Of a stretch of DNA of 64,000 nucleotides, positions 26,138 to 35,260 are shown piece after piece (positions within the stretch are counted from its first letter, which is position 1; each line of letters starts with the position of its first letter). The notes beneath the pieces are model-generated. The model was not told the origin of the DNA. It saw only the letters and a list, made by a program, of their open reading frames with translations, and did no database searches. The position numbers and the translations under genes are program-made. The DNA comes from Desulfofundulus kuznetsovii DSM 6115 (GTDB lineage: Bacteria > Bacillota > Desulfotomaculia > Desulfotomaculales > Desulfovirgulaceae). The stretch covers positions 1,946,911 through 2,010,910 of the forward strand of contig NC_015573.1 in assembly GCF_000214705.1 (NCBI RefSeq), read 5' to 3'.

Positions 26138-27238
26138 TCAGCCCCCTATCATACGCTGCAGCGTTTCCGGATCGCGGGCCCGGTTCAGGAGCTCTTCCCT
26201 GCTGATCATCCCTTTCTGGTAGAGCAGGCGCAGGGAGGTGTCCATTGTTTGCATGCCATAGCGGGCTCCCGTCTGCATCTGGGATGGGATCTGGTAGGTC
26301 TTCCCCTCCCGGATCAGGTTCCTTATGGCCGGGGTGGCCACCATTACCTCCAGGGCCAGTACCCGGCCGGGCCTGTCGTGCCTGGGGATAAGCTGCTGGG
26401 ACACTATTCCCTCGATGGTGTTGGCCAGCTGGATGCGGATTTGCTGCTGCTGGCTGGGCGGGAACACGTCGATGATGCGGTCAATGGTTTCCGCCGCGCT
26501 GGAAGTGTGCAGCGTGGCCAGCACCAAGTGGCCCGTTTCGGCGGCGGTGATGGCCGTGGCAATGGTTTCCAGATCCCGCATTTCCCCCACCAGGATGACG
26601 TCGGGGTCCTCGCGCAGGGCAGCCCGGAGGGCGCTGGCAAATGATTGAGTATCCTGGCCTATTTCCCGCTGATTAATGATGCAGAGGTTGTGCTTGTGCA
26701 GGTACTCAATGGGATCTTCCAGGGTAATAATGTGCAGCCTTTTCTCCCGGTTGATTAAATCAATCATGGCTGCCAGGGTGGTGGATTTACCGCTGCCCGT
26801 GGGGCCGGTGACCAGGACCAGGCCGTTGGGCCTCCTGGCCAGGTATCCCAGCACCTCCGGCAAACCCAGTTCCTGGAAGGTGGGTATCCTGGTACTCAGG
26901 AGCCGCATGACCATGGCCACACTGCCCCGCTGGCGAAAAACGTTCACCCGTACTCTTGTCACGCCGGGCACTCCGTAAGAAAAGTCAAGCTCGCCCTTTT
27001 CTTTAAACCGGGCATACTGGTCCGGGGTCATGATTTCCCTGGCCAGCGCCTGGGTGTCTTCCGGCGCCAGTGCCTTTATTTGCTCTTCCTTGATCACGTC
27101 CAGTTTGCCTTTCAGTTCGGGTGCATCCAGCGGCAGCAAAACACCGTTAATGCGGTAGACAGGCGGCAGCCCCACGGTAAGGTGAACATCCGAAGTATTT
27201 AATTTTGCCGCCTGGGCAATAATATCCACGGCCTTCAT
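26138..27238 (-). CDS. pilT: Type IV pilus retraction ATPase PilT
   Basis: 366 residues, GspE/PilT family. Walker A GPTGSGKSTTLAAMIDLIN, Walker B-region DVILVGEMRDLETIATAITA (with the Asp box before it) and the PilT-specific ATLHTSSAAETIDRIIDVFP and C-terminal region. PilT hydrolyses ATP to depolymerise the pilus for twitching and DNA uptake. Start overlaps the pilB stop by four bases. Confidence 0.95.
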   Translation of the reverse strand: MKAVDIIAQAAKLNTSDVHLTVGLPPVYRINGVLLPLDAPELKGKLDVIKEEQIKALAPEDTQALAREIMTPDQYARFKEKGELDFSYGVPGVTRVRVNVFRQRGSVAMVMRLLSTRIPTFQELGLPEVLGYLARRPNGLVLVTGPTGSGKSTTLAAMIDLINREKRLHIITLEDPIEYLHKHNLCIINQREIGQDTQSFASALRAALREDPDVILVGEMRDLETIATAITAAETGHLVLATLHTSSAAETIDRIIDVFPPSQQQQIRIQLANTIEGIVSQQLIPRHDRPGRVLALEVMVATPAIRNLIREGKTYQIPSQMQTGARYGMQTMDTSLRLLYQKGMISREELLNRARDPETLQRMIGG

Positions 27239-28902
27239 ATTTTTTCCTCCCGAAAAGCAACACGCATGATCTCGCTGATGGTGGTGATGCCCTCAAGGAC
27301 CTTTTGAATGCCATCCTCCTTGAGCGACACCATGCCCTCTTTCAATGCTTCCCGGCGTAACTCCTCGGTGGAGGCCCTCCTCAAGATAAGTCGCTGGAGG
27401 CCCGGCGTAACCACCAGCACTTCATGGACCGCAACCCGGCCACGGTAGCCGGTGTGGTTGCAGTGCTCGCAGCCCCGCCCGGCAAAGAGCTGCGCGGACC
27501 GCACCTTTGGCCCCGCAAAGGACAGCTCCGCTTCCTGCGGCGCATATGGAGCACGGCACCTGGAACACACGCGACGCACCAGCCGCTGGGCCACCACCCC
27601 CAAAATAGAGGAGGCCACCATAAAAGGCTCGATTCCCATGTCAACGAGCCTGGTGAGAGCTCCCGGAGCGTCATTGGTGTGCAGGGTGGAAAGCACCAGG
27701 TGCCCGGTGGTGGCCGCCCGCACGGCAATTTCCGCCGTCTCCAGGTCCCGGATCTCACCCACCATGATCACGTCCGGGTCCTGGCGTAAAATGGAGCGCA
27801 GGTAGGTGGCAAAGGTGGCTCCTGCCTTTACGTTTACCTGGGCCTGATTCACGCCCTCCAGTACGTACTCCACGGGGTCTTCAACCGTAACAATGTTCGT
27901 TTCCACGGAATTGATGGCGTTTAAGGCGGCATAAAGAGTGGTGGTTTTGCCGCTGCCGGTGGGTCCGGTGACCAGGACCATGCCGTAGGTGCTCCGCAGG
28001 AAATTCTGAAATACTCTTAAGTTAGAGGGAGAAAAGCCCAGATTCTCCAGGCTGAGATTCTTGATGCTTTCCTTGTCCAGGATGCGCACGACCACCCTTT
28101 CTCCAAAGAGGGTAGGTATTGTGGACACCCGCAGGTCCAGGTCGCGCCCCGGAAGCTTTAAGAGGATGCGCCCGTCCTGGGGGAGGCGCCTTTCGGCAAT
28201 GTCCATGCTGGCCATGATTTTTACCCGCGAAACGATGGCTTGGCTCATCCTCCGGGGCAGGCGCATTACTTCCCTTAAAAGGCCGTCTACTCGGTAACGC
28301 ACCCTGATGTCCTTTTCAAAGGGCTCGATGTGTATGTCGCTGGCCTCTTCGTCCAAAGCCCGCATAATTAAAGCGTTGACCAGCTGAATGATGGGTGCCT
28401 CGTCAACAACGATTTCCCCGGCATCATTTTCTTCAGGCGCCTTATCCGGACCAATTTCCTGTAAGGCCTTTTCCACTTCAGGAAAACCAAAATGTCTTTC
28501 AATAAAGGCATTTATTTCCTTTTCATTGGCAGCCACCGGCTCAATGTCCAGACCGGTCACAAGGCGCAGGTCATCAATGGCCACCACATTCAAGGGATCG
28601 GCCATGGCCACCTGCAGGCGATTGCCCTCTTTTTTCAAAGGAAAGAGCCTGTACTTGCGAATAAGTTTTTCCGGGACTACTTTTAAAAGCTGCGGATCTA
28701 CCGTCCTCCTGTCGTCCAGGATTGCCCTGTCAGCAGCCAGTACCCGATTTAAATCTTCGGGAGTTATCATTCCTAATTTTATCAATACCTGGCCCAGCAG
28801 TTCGCCAGTCCGGGACTGCACGCGCAGGGCTTCTCTCAGCTGTTCCCGGGTAATCAGTCCCTCTTCTATGAGCCGCTCTCCCAGTAGCTTCTTTCTGGCC
28901 AA
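27235..28902 (-). CDS. pilB: Type IV pilus extension ATPase PilB
   Basis: 555 residues from a TTG at 28902 with GGGGAAGGGA upstream. N-terminal MshEN-type domain (LLGERLIEEGLITREQLREA), then Walker A GPTGSGKTTTLYAALNAIN, Walker B region DVIMVGEIRDLETAEIAVRA and a zinc-binding tetracysteine (CSRC...CEHC). PilB powers pilin polymerisation. MshEN domains bind c-di-GMP in several bacteria, so extension might respond to it; that is inference. Confidence 0.95.
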   Translation of the reverse strand: MARKKLLGERLIEEGLITREQLREALRVQSRTGELLGQVLIKLGMITPEDLNRVLAADRAILDDRRTVDPQLLKVVPEKLIRKYRLFPLKKEGNRLQVAMADPLNVVAIDDLRLVTGLDIEPVAANEKEINAFIERHFGFPEVEKALQEIGPDKAPEENDAGEIVVDEAPIIQLVNALIMRALDEEASDIHIEPFEKDIRVRYRVDGLLREVMRLPRRMSQAIVSRVKIMASMDIAERRLPQDGRILLKLPGRDLDLRVSTIPTLFGERVVVRILDKESIKNLSLENLGFSPSNLRVFQNFLRSTYGMVLVTGPTGSGKTTTLYAALNAINSVETNIVTVEDPVEYVLEGVNQAQVNVKAGATFATYLRSILRQDPDVIMVGEIRDLETAEIAVRAATTGHLVLSTLHTNDAPGALTRLVDMGIEPFMVASSILGVVAQRLVRRVCSRCRAPYAPQEAELSFAGPKVRSAQLFAGRGCEHCNHTGYRGRVAVHEVLVVTPGLQRLILRRASTEELRREALKEGMVSLKEDGIQKVLEGITTISEIMRVAFREEKI

Positions 28903-28916
28903 GTCGTTCCCTTCCC

Positions 28917-29066
28917 CTACCTTCGAAAATCTCTATCCCGCTCACTTTTGAAGCGCTCCCCGGTCTGCTTTTGCACCTCAAGCGCCTGGTTCAACTGATC
29001 CCGGGTAATCAACCCGGTTTGCAGAAGGAGGTCCCCCAGGCGCTTTTTGGTGTAAACGGCGGCCAT
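28917..29066 (-). CDS. Short PilB/MshEN-like N-terminal fragment
   Basis: A 49-codon frame between pilD and pilB reads MAAVYTKKRLGDLLLQTGLI then TRDQLNQALEVQKQTGERF. This is clearly homologous to the first 40 residues of the adjacent PilB (KKLLGERLIEEGLITREQLREAL). It ends in an unrelated basic tail and a stop. It may be a stand-alone half MshEN domain or the leftover of a tandem duplication of the pilB 5' end. It keeps its own ATG but lacks a strong ribosome site. Confidence 0.55.
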   Translation of the reverse strand: MAAVYTKKRLGDLLLQTGLITRDQLNQALEVQKQTGERFKSERDRDFRR

Positions 29067-29068
29067 TT

Positions 29069-29830
29069 TCAACCACCCCACAGGTTCAGATACCAGGAAA
29101 TAAGCTTATCCCCTGTCAACGCGGCCAGCATGGCCCCCGATGAAAGAAACGGGCCGAAGGGGATGGCCGTTTTAAGGGTCCTCCCCGTCCTGAGCGCCCA
29201 TAAAACCCCCACAACCGCACCCAGCAAAAACGCCAGGAACAGGGCCACCAGGGTCTCCTGCCAGCCCAGGTACCATCCGATGGCAAAGGCCAGCTTCACG
29301 TCCCCGCCGCCCATGCCGCCCCGCGAAAACAGGGCCACGATCAACAATATTCCGCCCCCCAGCACAGAGCCTATGAGGCCGTCTTTGAGAGCCTCCGCAC
29401 CCTGGAGGGCAGCCAGGGGTATGCCGGCGGCCAGGGCAAACAGGGTGAGCCGGTCGGGGATGATGCGGTGGTCGAGGTCAATGAAGCTGGCCGCCACGAG
29501 GACGGAAAACAGGACCAGCAGGCCGGCAGTATGAACGTGCGGGCCGTGTTCCCGGGCAATCAGCAGGAAGCCGGCCCCGGTCAAAAGCTCCACCAGGGGG
29601 TAGCGGGGGGAAATTGTCCCGCTGCAGTGACGGCACCGGCCCCGCAGGAAAAGATAGCTCACCACGGGGATTAAATCCAGAGGGCCCAGGCGTGCGCCGC
29701 AGGCCGGACAGTGGGAGGGGGGCGCCAGCAGGGACATCCCCCGGGGCAGGCGGTAGATGCATACGTTTAAAAAGCTGCCGATACAAAGGCCGAGGAGGAA
29801 AGAAAAAAACCAGAACCAGGCCAGCGGCAA
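29069..29830 (-). CDS. pilD: Prepilin leader peptidase/N-methyltransferase
   Basis: 253 residues, about eight membrane helices. Two CxxC pairs in the cytoplasmic loop (CPAC and CRHC) form the methyltransferase-domain zinc site. The two catalytic aspartates are in SFIDLDHRIIPD and GGMGGGDVKLAF. It cleaves and N-methylates the pilins encoded here. The start is TTG 29830 with GGGAGAG nine bases upstream; this ribosome site abuts repeat copy B. Confidence 0.95.
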   Translation of the reverse strand: MPLAWFWFFSFLLGLCIGSFLNVCIYRLPRGMSLLAPPSHCPACGARLGPLDLIPVVSYLFLRGRCRHCSGTISPRYPLVELLTGAGFLLIAREHGPHVHTAGLLVLFSVLVAASFIDLDHRIIPDRLTLFALAAGIPLAALQGAEALKDGLIGSVLGGGILLIVALFSRGGMGGGDVKLAFAIGWYLGWQETLVALFLAFLLGAVVGVLWALRTGRTLKTAIPFGPFLSSGAMLAALTGDKLISWYLNLWGG

Positions 29831-29845
29831 GTGATAATCTCTCCC

Positions 29846-29980
29846 TCAAAAATAGTCGTCGGTCGTCAGTCGTCGGGATAGTCGGAATCCGCTTTAGGTG
29901 AATTCCAGATTGAACTTACTTGATCGATTTTCATTATTAACAGAGAGAACGAACGTTCCCATAGGGAACTCCTTAAAATT
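29846..29980 (-). repeat. Interspersed ~130-bp repeat, copy B
   Basis: Second copy of the element at 2345-2477, again exactly between an upstream stop codon (Uma2 at 29981) and a downstream ribosome site (pilD). On the minus strand it begins with AAGGAGTT four bases before an ATG at 29962, opening a 22-codon frame starting MGTFVLSVNNENRSSK and ending at 29894. A GGAAT-containing stem-loop and a GACGACTGACGACCGACGAC tract follow. The stem is imperfect here but partly rescued by G-T pairs. The peptide frame is broken in copy A. Confidence 0.85.
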
Positions 29981-30559
29981 TTAAGGGGCGTCTACAAAAA
30001 TTTCTTCCAATTTTATAGAAAAGCCCCCTAAAACACCAGATTCAACCCTTCCCGTTTCCTCAGCCCTGGCAACTTGAATGAACTTACCTTCCTTTCCGGT
30101 GTAAAGCTCAATGCTTTTCTCTATGGGATCCACTATCCAGTACTCTTTCACGCCACAGCGAGCATAAATCTTAAACTTTTCCCGCAGATCGTAGTAAGCT
30201 GTGGAGGGAGACAAAATCTCCACCACGAGATCAGGCGCACCATTAATCTTTTCTGCTTCAATGATAGCAAACCTATCTTTGGAAACGAAAGCAATATCTG
30301 GTTGATATACTGCCGTTTCCTGCAGGTAAACATCCACGGGGGCAAAGTAAACCGCCCCCACTCCTTTTTCATCAACAAAATTAGCCATTTTTACACCCAG
30401 GCGCCGCAAAATGGCCTGGTGACGGGTGGATGGCGAAGGGGTCATTACCAGCTTCCCTCCAATGAGCTGATAAGGGGCTCCCTCGGGGAGAGCAGCATAG
30501 TCGGCACAGGTGTAGACTTCTTTGGGAGGAATTTGAACCCTGGTAAAGGCCGCGCTCAT
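29981..30559 (-). CDS. Uma2 family (DUF820) putative restriction-endonuclease-fold protein, copy 3
   Basis: 192 residues, more distant from the pair at 13.6 and 15.8 kb. Family motifs are YQLIGGKLVMTPSPSTRHQ, YQPDIAFVSKDR, APDLVVEILSPSTAYYD and CGVKEYWIVDPIEKSIELY. PD-(D/E)XK-type acidic residues are present. It lies between aroB and repeat copy B; function unknown. Confidence 0.88.
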   Translation of the reverse strand: MSAAFTRVQIPPKEVYTCADYAALPEGAPYQLIGGKLVMTPSPSTRHQAILRRLGVKMANFVDEKGVGAVYFAPVDVYLQETAVYQPDIAFVSKDRFAIIEAEKINGAPDLVVEILSPSTAYYDLREKFKIYARCGVKEYWIVDPIEKSIELYTGKEGKFIQVARAEETGRVESGVLGGFSIKLEEIFVDAP

Positions 30560-30591
30560 TCACCAGCACCTCTCTGATAACCCTGCTCTGG

Positions 30592-31680
30592 TTAATTATA
30601 GCATAAACGCAAAACCCGCCCCACCGTTTCTTCGGACACGTCCCGGACGATCTCCACCCGGCCTATTTCCACCGGCAGGACGAAGGTAAGCCGCCCGGCC
30701 AGCACTTTCTTGTCCCGGCGCATGGAGGCCAGCAACTCGCCCGGAGAGATCCCGGCGGGCACTTCTACCGGCAGACCGGCCCGGCGGATAAGGTTGATTA
30801 CCCGCGCGGCGTCTCCTTCCGGGAACATCCCCAGGGCCACCGCCAGCCGGACCGCCGCCGCCATCCCGATGGCCACCGCCTCCCCGTGGCGGTATGTGGT
30901 GTAGCCGGTGAGGGCCTCCAGGGCGTGGCCCAGGGTGTGGCCGAAGTTGAGGATGGCCCGGCGGCCCTGTTCGGTTTCGTCCTCCTGCACCACCCGCGCT
31001 TTAATGCGGCAGGAGACGGCCACGGCATGGGCCAGGGCCCGGGCCTCCAGAGCCAGCAGACGCTCCAGGTTCTCCTCCAGCCAGGCAAAGAAGGCCTGAT
31101 CGGCAATGACGCCGTACTTGATCACCTCGGCCAGGCCGGCCCGCACCTCCCGCGGGTCCAGGGTCTTCAGCACATCCAGGTCGGCCAGGACCAGCCGGGG
31201 CTGGTAAAAGGCGCCGATGATGTTCTTGCCCCGGGGGTGGTTGACGGCCACCTTGCCCCCCACGCTGGAGTCCACCTGGGCAAGCAGCGTGGTGGGCACC
31301 TGGATGAAGGGCACGCCTCTTAGGTAGGTAGCGGCCACAAAACCGGCCAGGTCCCCCACCACCCCGCCCCCCAGGGCCACCACGGGGCTCCGCCGGTCCA
31401 GCTCGCGGGTGTAGGCCAGGTCGTAGAGCTTTTCGGCCGTGGCCAGGCTCTTGTATTCCTCCCCGTCGGGTATCTCCGCCCGGATCACCTCAAAACCGGC
31501 ATTCTTAAGGGCGGTTTCGGCCGCCGTGCCGTAAAGGGAGCCCACCACTGGGTTGGTAACGAGGAGCACCCGGGGAGTTAATTTGAAAACTTTCAGGTAC
31601 TCCCCCAGCCGGGGCAGCAGGCCGGTGTCAACGTAAATGGAGTAACTGCGGGCGCCAAGATTTATGTAAACTTCCTGCAT
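30592..31680 (-). CDS. aroB: 3-dehydroquinate synthase
   Basis: 362 residues from ATG 31680 (AAGAAAGGA upstream). AroB converts DAHP to 3-dehydroquinate with NAD and a divalent metal. Signatures: VALGGGVVGDLAGFVAATY, VPTTLLAQVDSSVGGKVAVN and the metal ligands in EVIKYG, FGHTLGHALE and RHGEAVAIG. Last gene of the run aroE-aroC-aroK-aroB. Confidence 0.96.
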   Translation of the reverse strand: MQEVYINLGARSYSIYVDTGLLPRLGEYLKVFKLTPRVLLVTNPVVGSLYGTAAETALKNAGFEVIRAEIPDGEEYKSLATAEKLYDLAYTRELDRRSPVVALGGGVVGDLAGFVAATYLRGVPFIQVPTTLLAQVDSSVGGKVAVNHPRGKNIIGAFYQPRLVLADLDVLKTLDPREVRAGLAEVIKYGVIADQAFFAWLEENLERLLALEARALAHAVAVSCRIKARVVQEDETEQGRRAILNFGHTLGHALEALTGYTTYRHGEAVAIGMAAAVRLAVALGMFPEGDAARVINLIRRAGLPVEVPAGISPGELLASMRRDKKVLAGRLTFVLPVEIGRVEIVRDVSEETVGRVLRLCYN

Positions 31681-31735
31681 TGATGATGTCCTTTCTTCGG
31701 TATTCCTTTTATGTTCTTCCAGGTTTTGCCCGGTT

Positions 31736-32254
31736 TCAAACAATTCCGCGTCCCTTCAGGTAGGCGATGATCATCTCCACCGCCTCGTCGATGGTGTGCC
31801 GGCCGGTATCCACGGTGAATTCCGCCACCGCGTAGGCGCCTGCCCGGGCGGCCAGCAGTTCTTTGATCCGGGCCAGGATGTCCCCCGGGCCGTTTAACAG
31901 GGGCCGGTTACGCTTGCGCTTCACCCGCTGGTAAATTACCCCGGGATCGGCCACCAGCCCGATGAGCACGCCGTTCTGCTGCAGTGCCCGCACATTTTCA
32001 GGGTTCAGCACCACCCCGCCCCCGGTGGCCACCACCAGGTTTTCCCTGGCGGCTACCTTCTTCACCACCAGGGCCTCCTCCGAACGGAAGCGGATCTCCC
32101 CGTCCCGGGCAAAAATCTGGGGGATGGTTTTGCCGGTGACCCGCTCTATCTCCTCGTCGGTATCCACAAATTCCCGCCCCAGGCGGGCAGCCAGGCGCCG
32201 GCCGACGGCACTTTTCCCCGTACCCATAAAACCGATCAGGACAATATTTCTCAT
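31736..32254 (-). CDS. aroK: Shikimate kinase
   Basis: 172 residues from ATG 32254 (GGAGAGG upstream). Walker A GFMGTGKSAVGRRLA, shikimate-binding DTDEEIERVTGKTIPQIF, GGGVVLNPEN and the lid Arg in RNRPLLNG. It phosphorylates shikimate with ATP in the cytoplasm. 55 bases separate it from aroB. Confidence 0.96.
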   Translation of the reverse strand: MRNIVLIGFMGTGKSAVGRRLAARLGREFVDTDEEIERVTGKTIPQIFARDGEIRFRSEEALVVKKVAARENLVVATGGGVVLNPENVRALQQNGVLIGLVADPGVIYQRVKRKRNRPLLNGPGDILARIKELLAARAGAYAVAEFTVDTGRHTIDEAVEMIIAYLKGRGIV

Positions 32255-32291
32255 TTCCTCTCCTCCGCCACACTCCCGTCCTGCCGAAAAA

Positions 32292-33566
32292 TCACCATAT
32301 CCTGCTCTTGAGATAATCAAGGTATTGCTGGTAGTTTGTTTTCATTTCCTGCAGGGTGTCGCCGCCAAATTTCTCCACGCAGGCCGCCGCCAGCTCCCAG
32401 GCCACCACCGCCTCGCCCACCACGCAGGCGGCCGGTACGGCACAGACATCGGAGCGTTCCACCGAAGCAGTGAAGGGTTCTTTTGAAATCAGATCCACGC
32501 TGCGTAAAGGTTTATATAAGGTGGGGATGGGTTTCATGGCCGCCCGCACGATCAGGGGCTCACCGTTGGTCACGCCCCCCTCCAGGCCGCCGGCCCGGTT
32601 GGTGCGGCGGTAAAAACCCCTCTCCCGGCTGTAAAATATCTCATCGTGCACCTGCGAACCGGGCAGGGCGGCACCGGCAAAGCCCAGCCCGATCTCGACC
32701 CCTTTGATGGCCTGAATGCTCATCAGCGCGCCGGCCAGGCGCCCGTCCAGGCGGCGGTCCCAGTGGACATAGCTGCCCAAACCGGGAGGCAGGCCGTAAA
32801 CCCGGATCTCAAAAACACCCCCCAGGGAGTCCCCGGCTTCCCGGGCCCGGTCGATTTCACGCATCATCGCCTCTGCCGTCTCCCGGTGGAGGCAGTAAAC
32901 GGGGGAAACATCCAGAATCTCCCGCAGCCGGCGCAGGTCCACACCCGGGGACCCGCCCGGCCGGCCGGGCCCGCATCCACCCTCTTCCTCCGCTTCATCC
33001 GGCCCTTTACCGGCCCCGCCCGGAGGGGCGGACGGCATTTCCCGGATTAAGTCCAGTTCCGGTGCCGCTACCGGCCCGATGCGCACCACATGACCGATGA
33101 TCTCTATGCCCAGTTCCTCCAGAAGACGGCGGACCACACTGCCGGCGGCCACCCGGGCAGCCGTCTCCCGGGCGCTGGCCCGTTCCAGCACGTTGCGGAT
33201 ATCCCGGTGACCGTATTTTAAAGCCCCGGCCAGGTCGGCGTGGCCCGGCCTGGGCCTGGTAACCACCCGCTGGTCGAGCCGGGCAGCAGCGCCGGGATCC
33301 ATAATCTCCTGCCAGCTGGCCCAGTCCCGGTTTTCGATGTACAGGGCTACGGGGCTGCCCAGGGTGAGACCACCCCTGACTCCGGCCAGAAAACGCACCC
33401 GGTCCTGCTCGATCCGCATGCGGCCGCCCCGGCCGTAGCCGCCCTGGCGCCGGGCCAGTTGCTGGTTTACATAATCTTCCGGCAGGGCCAATCCGGCAGG
33501 TAACCCTTCAATGATGACCGTCAAAGCAGGGCCATGCGATTCTCCGGCAGTTAAATAACGCAACAT
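32292..33566 (-). CDS. aroC: Chorismate synthase with a low-complexity insert
   Basis: 424 residues, roughly 30 longer than usual. AroC converts EPSP to chorismate with reduced FMN. Signatures: [38 protein letters not shown] and [20 protein letters not shown]. The extra length is a Gly/Pro/Glu-rich segment at about residues 175-205 ([17 protein letters not shown] and neighbours) in a loop region. It is in frame and unlikely to disturb the core. Confidence 0.95.
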   Translation of the reverse strand: MLRYLTAGESHGPALTVIIEGLPAGLALPEDYVNQQLARRQGGYGRGGRMRIEQDRVRFLAGVRGGLTLGSPVALYIENRDWASWQEIMDPGAAARLDQRVVTRPRPGHADLAGALKYGHRDIRNVLERASARETAARVAAGSVVRRLLEELGIEIIGHVVRIGPVAAPELDLIREMPSAPPGGAGKGPDEAEEEGGCGPGRPGGSPGVDLRRLREILDVSPVYCLHRETAEAMMREIDRAREAGDSLGGVFEIRVYGLPPGLGSYVHWDRRLDGRLAGALMSIQAIKGVEIGLGFAGAALPGSQVHDEIFYSRERGFYRRTNRAGGLEGGVTNGEPLIVRAAMKPIPTLYKPLRSVDLISKEPFTASVERSDVCAVPAACVVGEAVVAWELAAACVEKFGGDTLQEMKTNYQQYLDYLKSRIW

Positions 33567-33681
33567 GCGGATCGTTCCCCCTTAATGACTCAGCTCTTCT
33601 AACATGGTCTTCCCGGACAGCGGGCGGTAGCAACCTGCCCTGAAAATAATACTTGCCTGCCGTTGGCAATACAATAAAGTG

Positions 33682-34638
33682 CTAAAAAGGCAACGCCCGG
33701 CGCATTACTTCTACCGGGGCCTCCTCCCCGGTCCACAGTTCAAAGGCCAGTACCCCCTGGTACAGCAGCATGCCCAGGCCGTTATATACCCGGGCGCCGG
33801 AACGGGTGGCCCGTTCCATAAAGAGGGTGCGCGGCGGGTTGTAAACCAGGTCCACCACCACCTGTCCCGGCCGCAGGCAGTTAAAAGGGAAATCCGGGCA
33901 GGTGTCCTCCCGGGGGTGCATGCCCAGCGGCGTGGTTTGAACGACCAGATCCACCAGGGCAACCAGTTCTTTGATCTTGCCGTCATTTGTATCCAGAACG
34001 AAAGTGCCCTCTCCCTCTTCAGGATCATGGCCGCCCGGCGGCTTCCTCTCGAGTCGTTCAGGCAAAACCCGGTCGTCTTTCGCCGGCCAGGGCACGGCCC
34101 ACGCCCGGGCGGGTGTCTCTTCATTGATCAGGGCGGCCAGTTCTGCCGCCCGGGAAAGGGTGCGGTTGGCCACCAGCAGTTGCGCAGCTCCGGACAGGGC
34201 CAGGTGGACGGCCACCGCCCTGGCCGCGCCCCCGGCTCCCAGGAGCAGCACCCGCTTGCCGGCAGGATTAAACCCGGCGTCATCAGTCAGAAAGCGCACA
34301 AAACCGGCCCCGTCGGTATTGTGTCCCACCAGGCGCCCGTCCCGGTGAACAATGGTGTTCACCGCCCCGGCCAGCCGGGCCCCGGCGGTCAACTCATCAA
34401 GGTAAGGTATAACTTTTTCCTTATGGGGCACGGTCACATTGACCCCGGCCAGGTTCAGCGCCCGGATCCCGGCCACCGCCCTTTCCAGTTCCCTGGGGTG
34501 CACGGCGAAGGCCACGTAGACAAAATCCAGGCCCAGATGCCTGAAGGCCGCATTGTGCATGGCCGGCGAAAAGGAATGTTCCACCGGAAAGCCGAAAAGG
34601 CCGCAAACCCTGGTGCGACCGCTAATCAGTTCGCTCAC
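33682..34638 (-). CDS. aroE: Shikimate dehydrogenase
   Basis: About 318 residues from GTG 34638 (AGGTGG upstream). AroE reduces dehydroshikimate with NADPH. Shikimate-binding FPVEHSFSPAMHNAAF and VNVTVPHKE; NADPH-binding GAGGAARAVAVHLA; C-terminal LVYNPPRTLFM and GLGMLLYQGVLAFELWTG. It has an insert of about 35 residues (around RLERKPPGGHDPEEGEG) relative to common forms, similar in flavour to the aroC insert. About 115 bases lie between aroE and aroC. Confidence 0.94.
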   Translation of the reverse strand: MSELISGRTRVCGLFGFPVEHSFSPAMHNAAFRHLGLDFVYVAFAVHPRELERAVAGIRALNLAGVNVTVPHKEKVIPYLDELTAGARLAGAVNTIVHRDGRLVGHNTDGAGFVRFLTDDAGFNPAGKRVLLLGAGGAARAVAVHLALSGAAQLLVANRTLSRAAELAALINEETPARAWAVPWPAKDDRVLPERLERKPPGGHDPEEGEGTFVLDTNDGKIKELVALVDLVVQTTPLGMHPREDTCPDFPFNCLRPGQVVVDLVYNPPRTLFMERATRSGARVYNGLGMLLYQGVLAFELWTGEEAPVEVMRRALPF

Positions 34639-34716
34639 GGGGACCACCTGTCCTGAAATAGTACTCGCCCGGGGTTTGCACGTGCCCGCTCCGTTCGGAC
34701 ATCCATTTTTTAGTAG

Positions 34717-35238
34717 CTAGCGGGCCAGCGTGCCACCCGGCTTGTTTCGGTTCAAACGACAAAGAATTAATTTTTCCAGCCGGCGGCTGAAGAGCCGTGT
34801 GGCCCAGAATTCACGACCGGGAAGGGGGGCCACCAGGATGGTATAGAGGCCCAAACGGTTGCCGCCCAGCATATCGGTAAAAATCTGGTCACCAATGACG
34901 GCAGTCTGGCCGGGGGCCACCCCGAGCAGTTTCATGGCTTGAATGAAAGGACGCCTGGCAGGCTTAACCGCCCGGTAAACCGCCGGTATGGCCAGGCTTG
35001 ATGCCAGCGCTTGAACCCGCGCCGGGGAATTATTTGACACAATACAAAGCTTGAACCCGTGATTTTTTGCCTTCTTTATCCACTGCACTATCTCGCCGGG
35101 ACAACAATCCTGATCCCTGGGAACAATGGTGTTGTCCAGATCCAGAAGAATGGCGCAAATACCCTTTTTTTGCAGTTCAGCCAGGTCGATATCGAAAAGT
35201 GTGGCCACATACAGTTTGGGGTAAAGCAGCTTGAACAT
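34717..35238 (-). CDS. yqeG: YqeG-family HAD (class IIIA) phosphatase
   Basis: 173 residues with HAD motif I LLDLDNTIVPRD, motif II IVSNNS, a Lys in VKPARRPF and motif III AVIGDQIFTDMLGGNRLGL. This matches YqeG/YjjG-like phosphatases linked to phosphatidylglycerophosphate dephosphorylation in some lineages. In Firmicutes it often neighbours aroE. Substrate not determined. Confidence 0.9.
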   Translation of the reverse strand: MFKLLYPKLYVATLFDIDLAELQKKGICAILLDLDNTIVPRDQDCCPGEIVQWIKKAKNHGFKLCIVSNNSPARVQALASSLAIPAVYRAVKPARRPFIQAMKLLGVAPGQTAVIGDQIFTDMLGGNRLGLYTILVAPLPGREFWATRLFSRRLEKLILCRLNRNKPGGTLAR

Positions 35239-35260
35239 TCCGTTCTCCTCTACAATCAGG

